Source of the DNA: Glandiceps talaboti | Taxonomy: Eukaryota; Hemichordata; Enteropneusta; Spengelidae | DNA length: 64,000 bases | Direction: 5' to 3' | Assembly: GCF_964340395.1 (NCBI RefSeq) | Contig: NC_135554.1 | Coordinates: 310,001-374,000, forward strand | Part shown: positions 9,742 through 19,744 of the stretch, in pieces | Layout of the letters: the number at the start of each line of letters is the position of its first letter | Numbering within the stretch: position 1 is the first letter of the stretch | Translations under genes and position numbers: made by a program | Notes under the pieces: model-generated | Databases searched by the model: none | What the model was told of the DNA's origin: nothing | What the model saw: only the letters and a program-made list of their open reading frames with translations

Positions 9742-10500
9742 TTTACCATGCCTTTAGCATAACTGAACCTGTGTTCAGATGTGTTAAATATTGTTTATTA
9801 ACATGATACTGATCCAGCACAGTTCCCAATATATGCTGTTGGGACAGTATTTTAGTTGCTGGGTGCTAATGAGATAAGCATCTGTATTCATTATTTCACT
9901 GTTGCTAGGGCTTGGTCTTGGGTGGGTATAAATGTAGGTGCATTCACTTTTTCAATATTTACCCCCCCCCCCCCCCCCCATGGGCTAACAAGCTTTCATT
10001 TTGGGTTCCATCCATTCGTTCATGTGTGCACTCAACCTTATATCTCTGATATGACCCAACTGATTTCAACAAAAGTTCAAAGGTACATGTAACATACTAT
10101 GTGAGCCATATGCACATCACTTTGTTTCGTGACTGAATCAAATATGGCCAAATTGCAGCCATATTTGTTGAAATATTTCACAATTTGCATCGTAACTTTG
10201 GAGGTGTAATATGTGGTGACTCCATTCAAGTGCCAACACCTATATTATCAAGTATATCAAGCTTTCTTTAAGACATTGATCCTTGACATTGTATTGAACA
10301 TCTTCTTCAAGGTCAAATACCCAAATTTGTGTTATCTTCCTTGGCTCAAACATTTCAAGTGATGATATTTTAATCATGTCTTGGGTTTTACTATGTGAGA
10401 CATATGCATGTCACTTAATTTCATGACCTTGATCCGTTTAGCAACATGTTTATAATAAAAACCCAAATAGTTTGATGCATATTTATTATTTAATACACAA
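9742..10500. other. No gene seen; poly-C run
   Basis: Contains a poly-C tract at about 9961-9979. The short plus-strand open frame spanning it (9856-10092) has no support. Confidence 0.5.
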
Positions 10501-10556
10501 TACATACACATACACAAATGCATAATTATATCATACACACATACATGCCTAACTAC

Positions 10557-10606
10557 ACACATACATACATACATACATACATACATACATACATACATAC
10601 ATACAT
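10557..10606. repeat. (CATA)n microsatellite
   Basis: About eleven CATA units. The Met-Tyr-Val-Cys minus-strand frame covering it is an artefact. Confidence 0.97.
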
Positions 10607-10860
10607 TTCTCCAAAGATTTGATACATATGGACAACATTCAAGTCCCATGTTATGAATGGAAAACCTTGTGAGCCACTGACCTTTGGCCTTCACAAACAT
10701 TCTCAAGCTGAAATTACAAAACCATTTCTTTCTACTCAAGACGTTGAATACATAAAGATTCCATTTAAAAGTCTATAAAGGTAAACTTACTTTTTATACA
10801 TTGATGTTTGACTTTGACTTCCTGTGCAAGGTCAAATAACAAATTACTCAATAAATTATG

Positions 10861-11025
10861 AAGTTTTGTATCTCGAGGGATCACCAGTTGGGCCTACGTC
10901 TTCCATGAAGGCTTGTTATCTTTGAAATATACATCTCTCCATTTGCCATGGTGTTTTTTTGTTGCCAGGAATGTGTGTCTATTTGTGTTATGTTAATCTA
11001 TTTGTCAATTAATACCCACATATTG
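10861..11025. repeat. Direct repeat, left copy (flanks recombinase unit)
   Basis: This shares about 150 bp with 12430-12620, including agttgggccta(c/t)gtcttccatgaaggcttgttatctttgaaatatac in pieces and ggtgttttttgttgccagga. Relative to the right copy it lacks about 30 bp where the recombinase frame would begin. A third, shorter fragment (ctttgaaatatacatctctc) occurs at about 13233-13258. Confidence 0.75.
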
Positions 11026-11164
11026 GGTACCTGTTACTGTCCTTGTGAGAATGTAGATTGAAGTAGTGAGACTGGCAAGTATGTCTAGAAAAAAATTGAT
11101 CTTTAATGTCCTAGTAACAAACTAACTGTTAAATCAATAACAAAACACAAACGCAAACTTTGGC

Positions 11165-11700
11165 TATCTTGAGGGCTACTCAGCACCACTTGCAGCTGGG
11201 AAGATCACCAGCAAGTGTAAGGAGTATAGGCTACCTGGGGAGGTCCCGGCAGATAGGTCCTATGTGTGCTCCTGAATGTAAAACATAAGTAAAATGAAAA
11301 GATCACCCGGGGAGGACCCGGCAGGTGTCGTAACCATAGCTACCTGGGGAGGTCCTATGTGTGCTCCTGAATGTAAAACATAAGTAAAATGAAAAGATCA
11401 CCCGGGGAGGACCCGGCAGGTGTAGCAACCATAGCTACCTGGGGAGGACCCGGCAAACATAGGTAGGTGGTGAATTGTACAGGGGTAATTTGCAGTAAGC
11501 CGAGAAGAGCACCTGGGGAGGACCCGGCAGGCGTCTGTATACTAGCTACCTGGGGAGGACCTGGCAGACATAGCTAGGTTGAATTTGTACTGGGGAGAAT
11601 TCACAATACGCCAAGAAGAGCACCCGGGGAGGACCCGGCAGGTGTCTTATCCTAGCTACCTGGGAGGACCCGGCAGACATAGCTAGGTGAATGAATTTGT
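11165..11700. repeat. About 111-bp tandem repeat with paired GGGGAGGACCCGGCAG boxes
   Basis: The G-rich box GGGGAGGACCCGGCAG or a close variant occurs about nine times, at roughly 11236, 11310, 11346, 11404, 11441, 11515, 11551, 11626 and 11662. Spacing alternates near 36 and 74 bp, giving a higher unit of about 111 bp. One box type is preceded by 'agctacct', the other by 'gagcaccc'. The tract lies just downstream of the recombinase frame, so it may be that element's terminal region. The 102-residue minus-strand frame here (11546-11854) is probably not a gene. Confidence 0.85.
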
Positions 11701-11896
11701 ATTCAAAATGAGCTGATTGATTAGTTTTCAGCTGACTGTAGACTGTATTGGGGTAATTGAACAAGGGGAAAAGGCCCAAAAGTAGTGGAATGGATGCTGA
11801 GCAGTGAATGTAATGAATACCCCCAAGACAGTTAAAGTTAGCAGTGGAGACCAATGAAAGTAGGTTAGGAAGTCTCCGGATGCAGTATAGAATACA

Positions 11897-12471
11897 CTAT
11901 GTGTGTGTCATGCTGAGTTGTGCTTGCTGAATGTCTTTCTTAGCAATCCGTATATATCTAGTATAGCAGTTCGATGACCACCTGCCAAGATTCTGTATCA
12001 TGTGATCTCGATTCCAATTACCACAGCTGATGTAGCTGCTCCAATACGAAATGAGTGTCCACAGAATTTGGACATGTCCAGTCCGATTGTACTTAGTATG
12101 TGTCGTAAGTAGCCAATGAATTGTCCTCGAGTGAGAATTCCCTTATCTTGATCAAAGAATAGAGGTGATAAGTTCGTTGTGCCTTGGCGGCGGCAAAGAA
12201 GTAGTAACTGTTTCATATAGCCCAGTGTGTTTAGCGCTGAAATGTTGAAAATATGGATCGGTGTCCCATTGCCAAATGGGTCAGTTTTTGACCTCCGCAA
12301 TAGGACTGTATAATGGGAATTATCCTGCAACCACACAATATTGCACAGTTGTATTATGGATGATGTATCTACTGTGTTCCTGACTGCAAATTCTCCACAG
12401 CGTAGGAAACCGAAGAAGGCCATATGGCATGCAGTTTTGTATCTAGAGGCATCACTCAATAATTCAGCCAT
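11897..12471 (-). pseudogene. Tyrosine recombinase fragment, frameshifted
   Basis: The 157-codon minus-strand frame (12471-11998) carries the core of a tyrosine recombinase of the kind found in DIRS/Ngaro-like or Crypton-like elements. FLRCGEF supplies the first catalytic Arg, RRSKTDP the active-site Lys, and GHSFRIGAAT the His-x-x-Arg box. The frame then stops at TGA (11998-12000). In another frame directly after it the protein resumes with LGRWSSNCYTRYIR, which holds the expected nucleophilic Tyr, and runs to a stop at 11897-11899. A one-base loss near 12003-12008 explains the break. The N-terminal half is missing: the frame upstream of 12471 meets a stop after seven codons. The enzyme would cut and rejoin DNA through a 3'-phosphotyrosine, but this copy is dead. 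Confidence 0.72.
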
Positions 12472-12625
12472 ATATAAACACAGCAGTTGGGCCTATGTCT
12501 TCCATGAAGGCTTGTTATCTTTGAAATATACATGTCTCCATTTGGCTGTTGCCATGGTGTTTTTTGTTGCCAGGAATATGTGTCTATTTGTGTTATGTTA
12601 ATCTATTTGTCTATTAATCCCTGTT
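12430..12625. repeat. Direct repeat, right copy
   Basis: Partner of 10861-11025. Its left part overlaps the 5' end of the recombinase frame, so the repeat includes a slice of that element. A separation of about 1.57 kb between copies may reflect tandem element copies or split direct repeats of the element. Confidence 0.75.
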
Positions 12626-12763
12626 ATCTTTGAAATACACACCATCAATTGACTTCTGCTATGGGCTTTGTTTTGTTGCTAGCTATACATGTATTTGCAT
12701 ATTAACTCTTTTAAATATTGATCCATTTGCCTAATTAGCCCTGTTAATCTTTGCAAAAACATC

Positions 12764-12824
12764 ATCATAACTGTAAAATGTGGGAAAGCACTATATAAAA
12801 GCATACATTATTATTATTATTATA
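12764..12824 (+). repeat. Retroposon-like 3' tail with (ATT)n
   Basis: The phrase aagcactatataaaagc followed by (ATT)n resembles the common 3' end of CR1/L2-type elements and the SINEs they mobilise. No body of the element was recognised upstream. Confidence 0.4.
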
Positions 12825-13641
12825 TGACTGTTGCTATGGGCATCATTGTGGTATTTTGAATATTATAGAAGCCTACAAAGATGACAACTAGGAAGTCAAA
12901 GGTATTCTGAATACTATAGAAGCCTGTACAATATGTAAATATTGGCGTATACAAAAGGGTAGTATAAAAAAGAGTAAATTTGTGACATCTAAATATTCCA
13001 TTTGTGGACAGAAATAAGGCACCTTCAATCATTTAGTTCTAAAGAATAGTTATCCCAATATGTGTATCTGACAAAAGACAAATGAAAGCACCGATATTAT
13101 ATTTTTACCTATATCTACTTGCATGGCTGTGTTTCCACAATCTAATTCATACTGTTGCTGCTTCATGGTAACCACAAAAACAATCCATAGCAATGTTCAG
13201 GGATGGTGAGGTTAAATGCGATTGGTGAAAAATCTTTGAAATATACATCTCTCCATTTGAAAAATCTACAAATTTTGTTCAAGAAAACACTTGGATTACC
13301 ATTTTCAATTTTACTTTGAAATTCCCACAGTAGTGTAGACACCATCCTGGATAATCTAACACTACCAGGGATATGGCTGTGATATGTGAGAAATAAGATT
13401 TGAGTCATGGAAGCACAGCCATACACATATGGTTATCACATGATAGTAAAATGACATCATTGGTAACTAAATTAATGGGATCAATCAATTTGAGCTATTC
13501 TACTGGTGGATGAGAAAACTTACACATTATATAAATTTTAAGCTTTCTTCAATATTTCCTGATGTACATGTTAAGAATTAATGACTTGATTTTGCTTGAT
13601 ATCTCTCAACCAGTCTTCAGTAAATGTGTGCCATCTAAGAG
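12825..13641. other. No gene seen; short repeat fragments
   Basis: Holds a short internal duplication (attatagaagcct near 12863 and actatagaagcct near 12911) and a fragment of the 10.9/12.5-kb direct repeat at about 13233-13258. Nothing coding was supported. Confidence 0.45.
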
Positions 13642-13734
13642 TTACTTGAGACAGATGAGAACCACAAGATAAATGACAACTCCAAATACTACAAAGCCAT
13701 ACAGAGCCAGTAAATTAATTCGTATCAAAGATCC
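13642..13734 (-). CDS. Candidate terminal exon encoding a transmembrane segment
   Basis: On the minus strand an excellent acceptor (tctgtttttgttacag) ends at 13735, followed by 30 codons and a TAA stop (13642-13644). The peptide starts GSLIRINLLALYGFVVF and continues as an unbroken hydrophobic stretch ending in a single Lys, so it is a single-pass membrane anchor at a protein's extreme C-terminus. It matches, in length, phase and sequence, the exon at 17585-17677. Either exon can be joined in phase 0 to the exon at 18500-18585. This may be one gene with alternative last exons or two tandem paralogues. The protein family is not recognised. Confidence 0.5.
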   Translation of the reverse strand, partial: GSLIRINLLALYGFVVFGVVIYLVVLICLK

Positions 13735-13909
13735 CTGTAACAAAAACAGAAGTATTTCTGTCAGTCAATAAGCCTTTTGAGGTATATTTATTTAAACTTT
13801 ATGGTACTGTGGGATGATACATTATTGGTCCTAGTAAATATGTCTGAAATATATTGAGTTGTCAAATTGTTGTGCTTTGTAAACAAGGCAACTGGTTCTG
13901 TATTTGACT

Positions 13910-14245
13910 CTTTCTTGTGTGGTCATAATTCTGTATCCGTTAAAATGTGGTGGAGATGGAGCAGTTCTGGGGGCATCCATAATCAATCTGAGGGCCATTT
14001 TTTGCAATACTGTAATTTGTACAATATTGCAAGCGTTACCTCAGACAGTATTACAGTATTCAATGTGTGGTTGAATGAAGACTTTGTAATATAAAACATT
14101 ATACAGATTTCAGTTGGCAAGTAACAACATATTCTACACAGTAGGGCAATAATTGTACTTGTTTGTCTTGATACCTTGTTTATGTGGTCTTCCAAGTAAG
14201 ATGTGCTGGTCAATAGTAATGACCAAAAGTCTGTCAGATTTTATT
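13910..14245 (-). pseudogene. Non-LTR retrotransposon reverse transcriptase fragment
   Basis: The minus-strand frame at 14213-13983 reads YLEDHINKVSRQ, then LLCRICCYLPTE, then LNTVILSE and LAILYKLQYCKKW. This is the order seen after the catalytic YxDD region in CR1/L2/Jockey-type reverse transcriptases (W-x-x-HI-x-x-v, L-r-k-YLP, W..., L-x-k-LQ-x-x-aaR). Directly upstream, another frame gives ITIDQH, the expected preceding motif, so at least one frameshift lies near 14200. No catalytic motif, start or 3' end is preserved. This is a decayed fragment with no function of its own. Confidence 0.55.
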
Positions 14246-14249
14246 TATT

Positions 14250-14655
14250 TATGTAGGCTATTATTGTATATAACATCAAGTGTATCTTTAGGAAGTCTGG
14301 TATAACTGAGGTTCAAAAGTATTAAAAGTCTATAACAGTCTACATATTTCCCAACACAGTAAGTCTACATACATGTACACTTCCCAACACAGCAAGTCTA
14401 CATACATGTACACTTCCTATACATAAATAGCGGTAACCAAAATTCCAAGATTGGTATATGCCATAATAACATGAATACCTGTGCAAGAGAAATGATGATG
14501 TTGAAAGTTTACCTTGTCATAAGAAAATCTATTTATCAATATTTTGACACAACTTTAATGCTATTGCCATTGCATGGGTCAAGCCTTTTCCTGATGTTAC
14601 AACCTTTTCAATGTCAAGTTGTAAACAACCTTATAAAATGGTCTTTATATTTCTC
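14250..14655. other. No gene seen; short tandem duplication
   Basis: A 33-bp unit (tctacatacatgtacacttc within it) is repeated at about 14365-14418, with a partial copy before it. The open frame at 14471-14674 on the plus strand has no support. Confidence 0.45.
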
Positions 14656-14659
14656 TTAC

Positions 14660-14677
14660 CTCATGCAAAGCTAACAT
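14660..14677 (-). CDS. Possible short first coding exon before 13.7-kb exon
   Basis: On the minus strand an ATG at 14677-14675 opens six codons (MLALHE) and then a strong donor GAG|GTAAGAG at 14659. The frame has an in-frame stop ten codons upstream of the ATG, so it can only start here. The exon ends in phase 0, as the 13642-13734 exon requires, and splicing the two would encode a 36-residue single-pass membrane peptide. A CRE-like TGACGTCA lies about 100 bp upstream (14780-14787). This is inference from signals only; chance agreement of phase is one in three. Confidence 0.2.
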
Positions 14678-14779
14678 GACAAGTGACAAAAAAGAGAGTT
14701 AAAACTGGCGATCAATGGTTGACCTGAGCAGCCATGAATTTACAGTTATATTGACTACTGTTCCCACTTTTGGGGATTA

Positions 14780-14787
14780 TGACGTCA
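14780..14787. promoter_or_regulatory. CRE-like palindrome TGACGTCA
   Basis: A perfect 8-bp cAMP-response-element palindrome, within the sequence 'ttatgacgtcatagaggg'. It shares the flanking 'ctatgacgtca' (minus strand) with the units of the 16.7-17.1 kb array. Confidence 0.4.
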
Positions 14788-14789
14788 TA

Positions 14790-16640
14790 GAGGGTACCAT
14801 TTCATGGCAATTAGTATAGTAAGCAATGGCAGACAGTAGTAATTCTGACTTTGATACTTGTCAAAATTTATCTGAGTGATGAATCTTTTCATTGACTTTA
14901 CCATATTCGACAGATTGATTTGGTTTTTGTGTAGGTGTCCTGTCCTACAATATTTATCAACAATAGAGAAAATGCTAGTGATTTTGTAGTCTAAGAGTGT
15001 AACGGGTTCAAGTTGATCATCAAATTCTACCGCTGATTCGTACCTAGATAAAACTACGAGCTCAATTACTGATACAAGTCGATATCAAAATTCCTCTTAT
15101 GATGTTATATTGACTCAGTACATACTAATTTGAACCAAACATAATGCTCCAATTGCCGACTTTCTTTCCTGTCCCAGAAATTGATTGCTACTAAAGTTTG
15201 ATGGTTTTGCAGTGTAGGTCTTTGACTACCGTGATGAGACTAAAATTAAAGTCGGCCTAATTTTGTTGTCTATATACATATGAAATGTTAGTGACTGGTA
15301 AATATTTCACAGTTTTCATTGTAAGCGAATTTACATACATTATTTTTGGCCAGGGCTATCTAGAGTGTGAAACTGTAAACTTCAAAGCCAGAATCTCAGA
15401 CCTACTTAAAACTTGCATTCAGATTGAACAGAAGTAGACCTCTTCGATGTGTTGGGGACTCAAATTATTGGCATGCTATACAGGTGATTATTAGGGGTAT
15501 TTAATTATCTGTAGTTTGGAAGTGTTGTCAATGCAGTAATTTTGTTTCATGGGTAGTCACCGTGGTGGTATGACCGTTCCCCGGTGAAAGCTGAAGAAGT
15601 GTACAGATAGACTTGGAGACCACACTTGTGTTGAATTTATCTATATAATCCATATTTATCAATTAGTAAAATTGAAAAATTCTTAAAGTCATACAGAAAT
15701 ATTGTTTCTGACTTCAAAACAAACAGACATCTGAGCAAATATGGCTCCAATCTAGTTGCAGGCTTTTGCTCATAACCATGTGTTGGGGTCACGAACTTGA
15801 TTTCTGATGTGAATTTTTTCCAATCATATAGATATCATGATTGCGTCATGGTATTTAATTCTTTACTTTCCTAAACTGTATACTTCTCATACCATGATTC
15901 GTTACAAAATTCTTCTAATCTAATGAATATTAACTAGACTTGTTGTACGACATGCCAAAGGGAAACCATATATTAAGTCTTTTTTAGACGAGTTGTTGAA
16001 GTCATTAAATGAAAACCCCAAATTCACGAAATATGAAATTTCAAAATTCTGTATAACTTTACTGCTGGTTATAAAATCAGGTTAATAAACCTTTGTTATG
16101 CTATTTTCATAAAAGATTAGCAAGTAACGTATATGAACCTTGGCTTTTGAGTGGTACACAGTGCTATTTATGTGTACATGCAATGCCTTGGGGCATGCTT
16201 CCATGCTCGGAGCAAATCGAATCAATAGTGTATTATGGAACAAAAATATTGCGGCACTGCATGTCAGGATACGCCTTCTTGAAGTTTTCTATGAGTATTC
16301 TAATAAATACAAGTATATTTCATTTGAGATGAAATATGTTTACATTATTGTTGTTAAATGAGCCACTAAAATGGCGACATGAGTGAGTGAGCTAATTAAA
16401 ACTTGTGCTGTCAAGACAGTATTCACAGTACTCTTGTCGGCAAATGGTAACTATTTATAACTAATATGTATATATCAAGTCTAGCTGTTTTCATTTATTT
16501 TGCCCATTCAAAAATATGGGGACTGCATATATGGACAATTTAAATAAATACATTTTTGCATAACCCACAGACACAGATAATAGTCAAGTAGAGTGGGTAA
16601 AAAGGTTAGGTTAAGACATGTAGATTGTAATTTTTTGTTT
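14790..16640. other. No feature recognised
   Basis: Unique-looking AT-rich sequence. Open frames at 16.09-16.36 kb overlap in two frames and lack splice or domain support. Confidence 0.5.
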
Positions 16641-16723
16641 AATGTCTATTACAACCATAAACAATGCATTTTTTTTCACAACGTTGTTGAGGTTTAATCA
16701 CCTGTTGACTTCACTCATCAAAG

Positions 16724-17119
16724 CCTCATTGCTAAACAATCCCCTCTATGATGTCACAGCCTCATTGCTAAACAATCCCCTCTATGATGTCACAGCCTCA
16801 TTGCTAAACAATCCCCTCTATGACGTCACAGCCTCATTGCTAAACAATCCCCTCTATGACGTCACAGCCTCATTGCTAAACAATCCCCTCTATGACGTCA
16901 CAGCCTCATTGCTAAACAATCCCCTCTATGACGTCACAGCTTCATTGTTAAACAATCCCCTCTATGACGTCACAGCCTCATTGCTAAACAATCCCCTCTA
17001 TGACGTCACAGCCTCATTGCTAAACAATCCCCTCTATGATGTCACAGCCTCATTGCTAAACAATCCCCTCTATGATGTCACAGCCTCATTGCTAAACAAT
17101 CCCCTCTATGATGTCACAG
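16724..17119 (+). repeat. 11 x 36-bp tandem array carrying CRE-type motifs
   Basis: Eleven near-identical 36-bp units (cctcattgctaaacaatccc begins each) start at 16724 and every 36 bp thereafter. Each unit ends in TGAcGTCACAG or TGAtGTCACAG. Units 3-8 hold the perfect palindrome TGACGTCA; units 1-2 and 9-11 hold TGATGTCA. Unit 7 also has two C-to-T changes. Because 36 is a multiple of three, one plus-strand frame (16642-17163) stays open for 173 codons as repeats of SLLNNPLYDVTA. All the unit-to-unit differences are synonymous in that frame. There is no domain, homology or splice evidence for a protein, so I call it a minisatellite. Confidence 0.93.
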
Positions 17120-17584
17120 AATGGCATGGTCTAGGTGGGACTGGAAATACCCAAAACTCTTAAAGTAAATATGATGAGAACTGACGTTAATGTTTTAATA
17201 CCAGAATGTGTTTCATGTACATGTTGTCTAGCAAAATAGCAAAAGTGAATGTGAGCATTTTGAATCACCTTCATCTCACATCACTTGAGTAAAGAACTGC
17301 CTTCCTTTTGCAGCAATTTCCTGTCCTTCTTTCTCCAATCTATGCCATAAATAATGTTTCCACCACATACCAAGGCAATTGGCCTGGTAGTTTCTAACTT
17401 TAAGTCATACACACATGCACACACATCAACACACACAGAAATTTTGCTATGATTTTATCAAGACTGAGCAACCGTTACCTCAGTGTTCAGGTATGCTAAA
17501 CAGCAATATGCAAAGATAAATAAAATAAGATGAAAAACTTGGGAAGACACAAGAGAAAGATGAGAATGGTAGCTTACAAAGAAT
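17120..17584. other. No feature recognised
   Basis: Unique-looking sequence with a short CA-rich stretch near 17407-17435. Confidence 0.5.
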
Positions 17585-17677
17585 CTAAAAGACACCAATG
17601 TTGACTATCAGGACAAGGACTACCACAACAGTCGCTATCACATATATTGCCAGCAAAGAAATCCGGAACAGTGAACC
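17585..17677 (-). CDS. Candidate terminal exon encoding a transmembrane segment (second copy)
   Basis: On the minus strand an acceptor (attatttcatcccaaag) ends at 17678, followed by 30 codons and a TAG stop (17585-17587). The peptide begins GSLFRISLLAIYVIATV and remains hydrophobic to its end. It has the same length as the exon at 13642-13734 (31 codons with stop) and matches it at G-S-L, R-I, L-L-A and Y, plus several Val/Leu positions. The exon at 18500-18585, 822 bp upstream on the same strand, ends in the matching phase. A different, longer open frame on this strand (17774-17574) overlaps it out of phase and is a shadow. The acceptor is weaker than that of the 13.7-kb copy. Confidence 0.48.
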   Translation of the reverse strand, partial: GSLFRISLLAIYVIATVVVVLVLIVNIGVF

Positions 17678-18499
17678 CTTTGGGATGAAATAATAGTATT
17701 GACATGGAGTTTACTACAACAAAATATGAAAGACAAAGTGGATCCAAAGCATTTACTGTTAGATTCAAAAGCACTCAAGCTGACATGATTCTGGTGTATA
17801 ATTTTTGATGTAGCTTTAAAGATATCTCTTGTATTCTGACTTGTTATCAGACTAACTCAAACCTGAGGAATAATAACTATATATTTAAACAATTTGGTAA
17901 CATAATTTATCATGTAACTATGTATTTGCTTAAATGTCAAGGAAACCACTAGTATGCTATGATAACAGCACCAAAATACAATTTCTGTGCCAAAAATGTC
18001 ATACATTGATATAAACATTATACAAGGCTAAAGTATGGTTAAAGTTAACTATGGTTTTACTATATACGATTATATGCTCCGCTTGTATCTCTTTGACATG
18101 GATACTTTGGAGACTCTACTGGAGATGATACATGGTAAACAAGTCACACAACAGATAACTGCAAAGCTAAATCATTGTTCTGCTGTGCTAAAATATGAGC
18201 GAAAACATTCAAACTCACCATTACAATAAGTAATTAAAACATTAAAGTAAGCCTGCACATGTAGAATTATATCAGTCAATTGATATTTCAATTTATTCAG
18301 CCAGACAGTATTCATGGCATATATAACACTATACTTGATGCATTGTGATAATATACCTTATGTCACTCATACAATCTTTGACAGAATGAAGTCAAATATC
18401 TCTTAATTAAGTAACTACATGATTGGAATGATTGCAAAGACAAAGATTATATCAAATCATTTGTAAATGACAAACAGTCCATATAAAGTGAGGTCTTAC
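17678..18499. other. Likely intron between 18.5-kb and 17.6-kb exons
   Basis: No other exon was seen on the minus strand that fits phase. A plus-strand frame at 18035-18229 is open for 64 codons without supporting signals. Confidence 0.35.
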
Positions 18500-18585
18500 C
18501 GGAGGATCAGGTTTCATTCCATCATCTATATCATCACCCTTATCAGTCACTCCATGTAATGGGATTTCATGTGCTTCTTTTCTCT
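18500..18585 (-). CDS. Candidate internal exon, hydrophilic stalk
   Basis: On the minus strand an acceptor (gttaattatctag) ends at 18586 and a strong donor CCG|GTAAGA begins at 18499. They bound 86 nt, which is two bases plus 28 codons. The peptide is charged and includes EIPLHGVTDKGDDIDDG followed by MKPDPP. It leaves phase 0, matching both transmembrane exons downstream, so the joined protein would have an acidic, Pro-ended stretch directly before its membrane anchor. The upstream exon was not identified with confidence. A phase-1 donor TATA|GTAAGT at about 20553, following an ATG at 20621, is compatible but unproven. Confidence 0.48.
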
Positions 18586-18796
18586 CTAGATAATTAACAA
18601 AACATAAATATTATGAAACATTGAAATGGTTAGTAATAGTGAAGTTCCCTTATTAGAGTCTAGTTTTTGAAGCAATTATGTAGCTTTTGTCCAAATCACT
18701 CAGACGTCATAAGTGCAATGATGTTATGCTGTTAAGTCAGGTGACCTCATAGTGGAATCACCTGACAGAAGACTTCTGTAAATAGGTGGACGACGA

Positions 18797-18807
18797 TTCT
18801 TCTTCTT

Positions 18808-18838
<31 letters not shown>

Positions 18839-19300
18839 TTTATTTGTCCTCAAAGGATACACAGCTTACAGCCCACAACTATACAGAATAAATAACAACT
18901 GTTACAATATACACAAAACCCCTGAGAACGGTGAATAAAAACAAAGACAAACTACACAAATACACATTGTCATATACAACTTATTAATGATTTAACAATC
19001 CGATGGCTGATGGCACAAAACTCTTTCTGTATCAAACTTTATAGCATTTAAGACAATGGTATCTTTGACTCAATGGTAGAATATCAAAATATACATTAAG
19101 TGGATGTTTATCGTCAGCAGCAATCACACATGCCTTGCACAGTATTGCACGATCAGTAATGTCAGAGAGAGCAAGGGTAGGCAGGCCTACACTTTTAGCA
19201 GCAGTCAAAGATTTTAACAAGTTTGTTTTGATTGACGATGGAATCATCATGTCATCAACAAATCTTAATTTACACACTCCTAACAATGTTCCAACCAAAT
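18797..19300 (-). pseudogene. 3' end of a non-LTR retrotransposon with (AAG)n tail
   Basis: The minus-strand frame from 19298 down ends in DDKHPLNVYFDILPLSQRYHC, typical in style of the C-terminal tail of CR1/L2/Jockey-type ORF2 proteins. After a TGA at 19032-19034 the same frame continues as YRKSFVPSAIGLLNH and then stops, matching the usual last residues of such proteins, so the TGA is a nonsense mutation. A 3' UTR follows (cctttgaggacaaataaata) and ends in an (AAG)n tail (18797-18837), a normal retroposon 3' terminus. Sequence upstream of about 19275 no longer resembles the element, consistent with 5' truncation on insertion. Confidence 0.65.
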
Positions 19301-19485
19301 TTCATGACAATCTCCCCAGTAGTTTTGGAATTTAAGTTTTTTGACCAAAAATAAGATTTTTTGACCCAAATCACACATCTCCGATGCAATCATTTTAATT
19401 TGAACAATTTCAAAACTAGACACCAAAAGTAATATGACCACCGTATATCAAAGCAATCACTCCAGCAGTTTTTGACTTTAAGTTG

Positions 19486-19536
<51 letters not shown>

Positions 19537-19735
19537 CCACAAACATACACAGTTCAGTTGTGCTAATGAACCTGTTTAAATCATAGAATGTTTATGATTT
19601 AATACAGGTGTGTTTTCTCCCCTCCACTGTCTATGGTTTAAAACAGGTTTCCAAGCAACCTCAAACACAGGTTAATCTTGATGCCAGTGGAGTATGATGC
19701 CACTGACATTGACATGTCAAGTAGCCCATAAAAGA
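19301..19735. other. No gene; (CA)n microsatellite at 19488-19533
   Basis: Contains about 23 CA dinucleotides. The rest is unique-looking. Confidence 0.6.
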
Positions 19736-19744
19736 TTTAATGGT

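Noticed and set aside
11546-11854. 102-codon minus-strand frame over the G-rich tandem repeat
   Set aside because: Much of it is repeat translation. No motif connects it to the recombinase, and it lacks splice signals.
17574-17774. 66-codon minus-strand frame at 17.6-17.8 kb
   Set aside because: It overlaps the transmembrane exon in a different frame. The exon frame has the homologous partner at 13.7 kb, so this one is the shadow.
18222-18260. Possible 38-nt exon on the minus strand between a CAG acceptor and GTGAGT donor
   Set aside because: Its length would break the phase between the 18.5-kb and 17.6-kb exons, and the peptide has no support.
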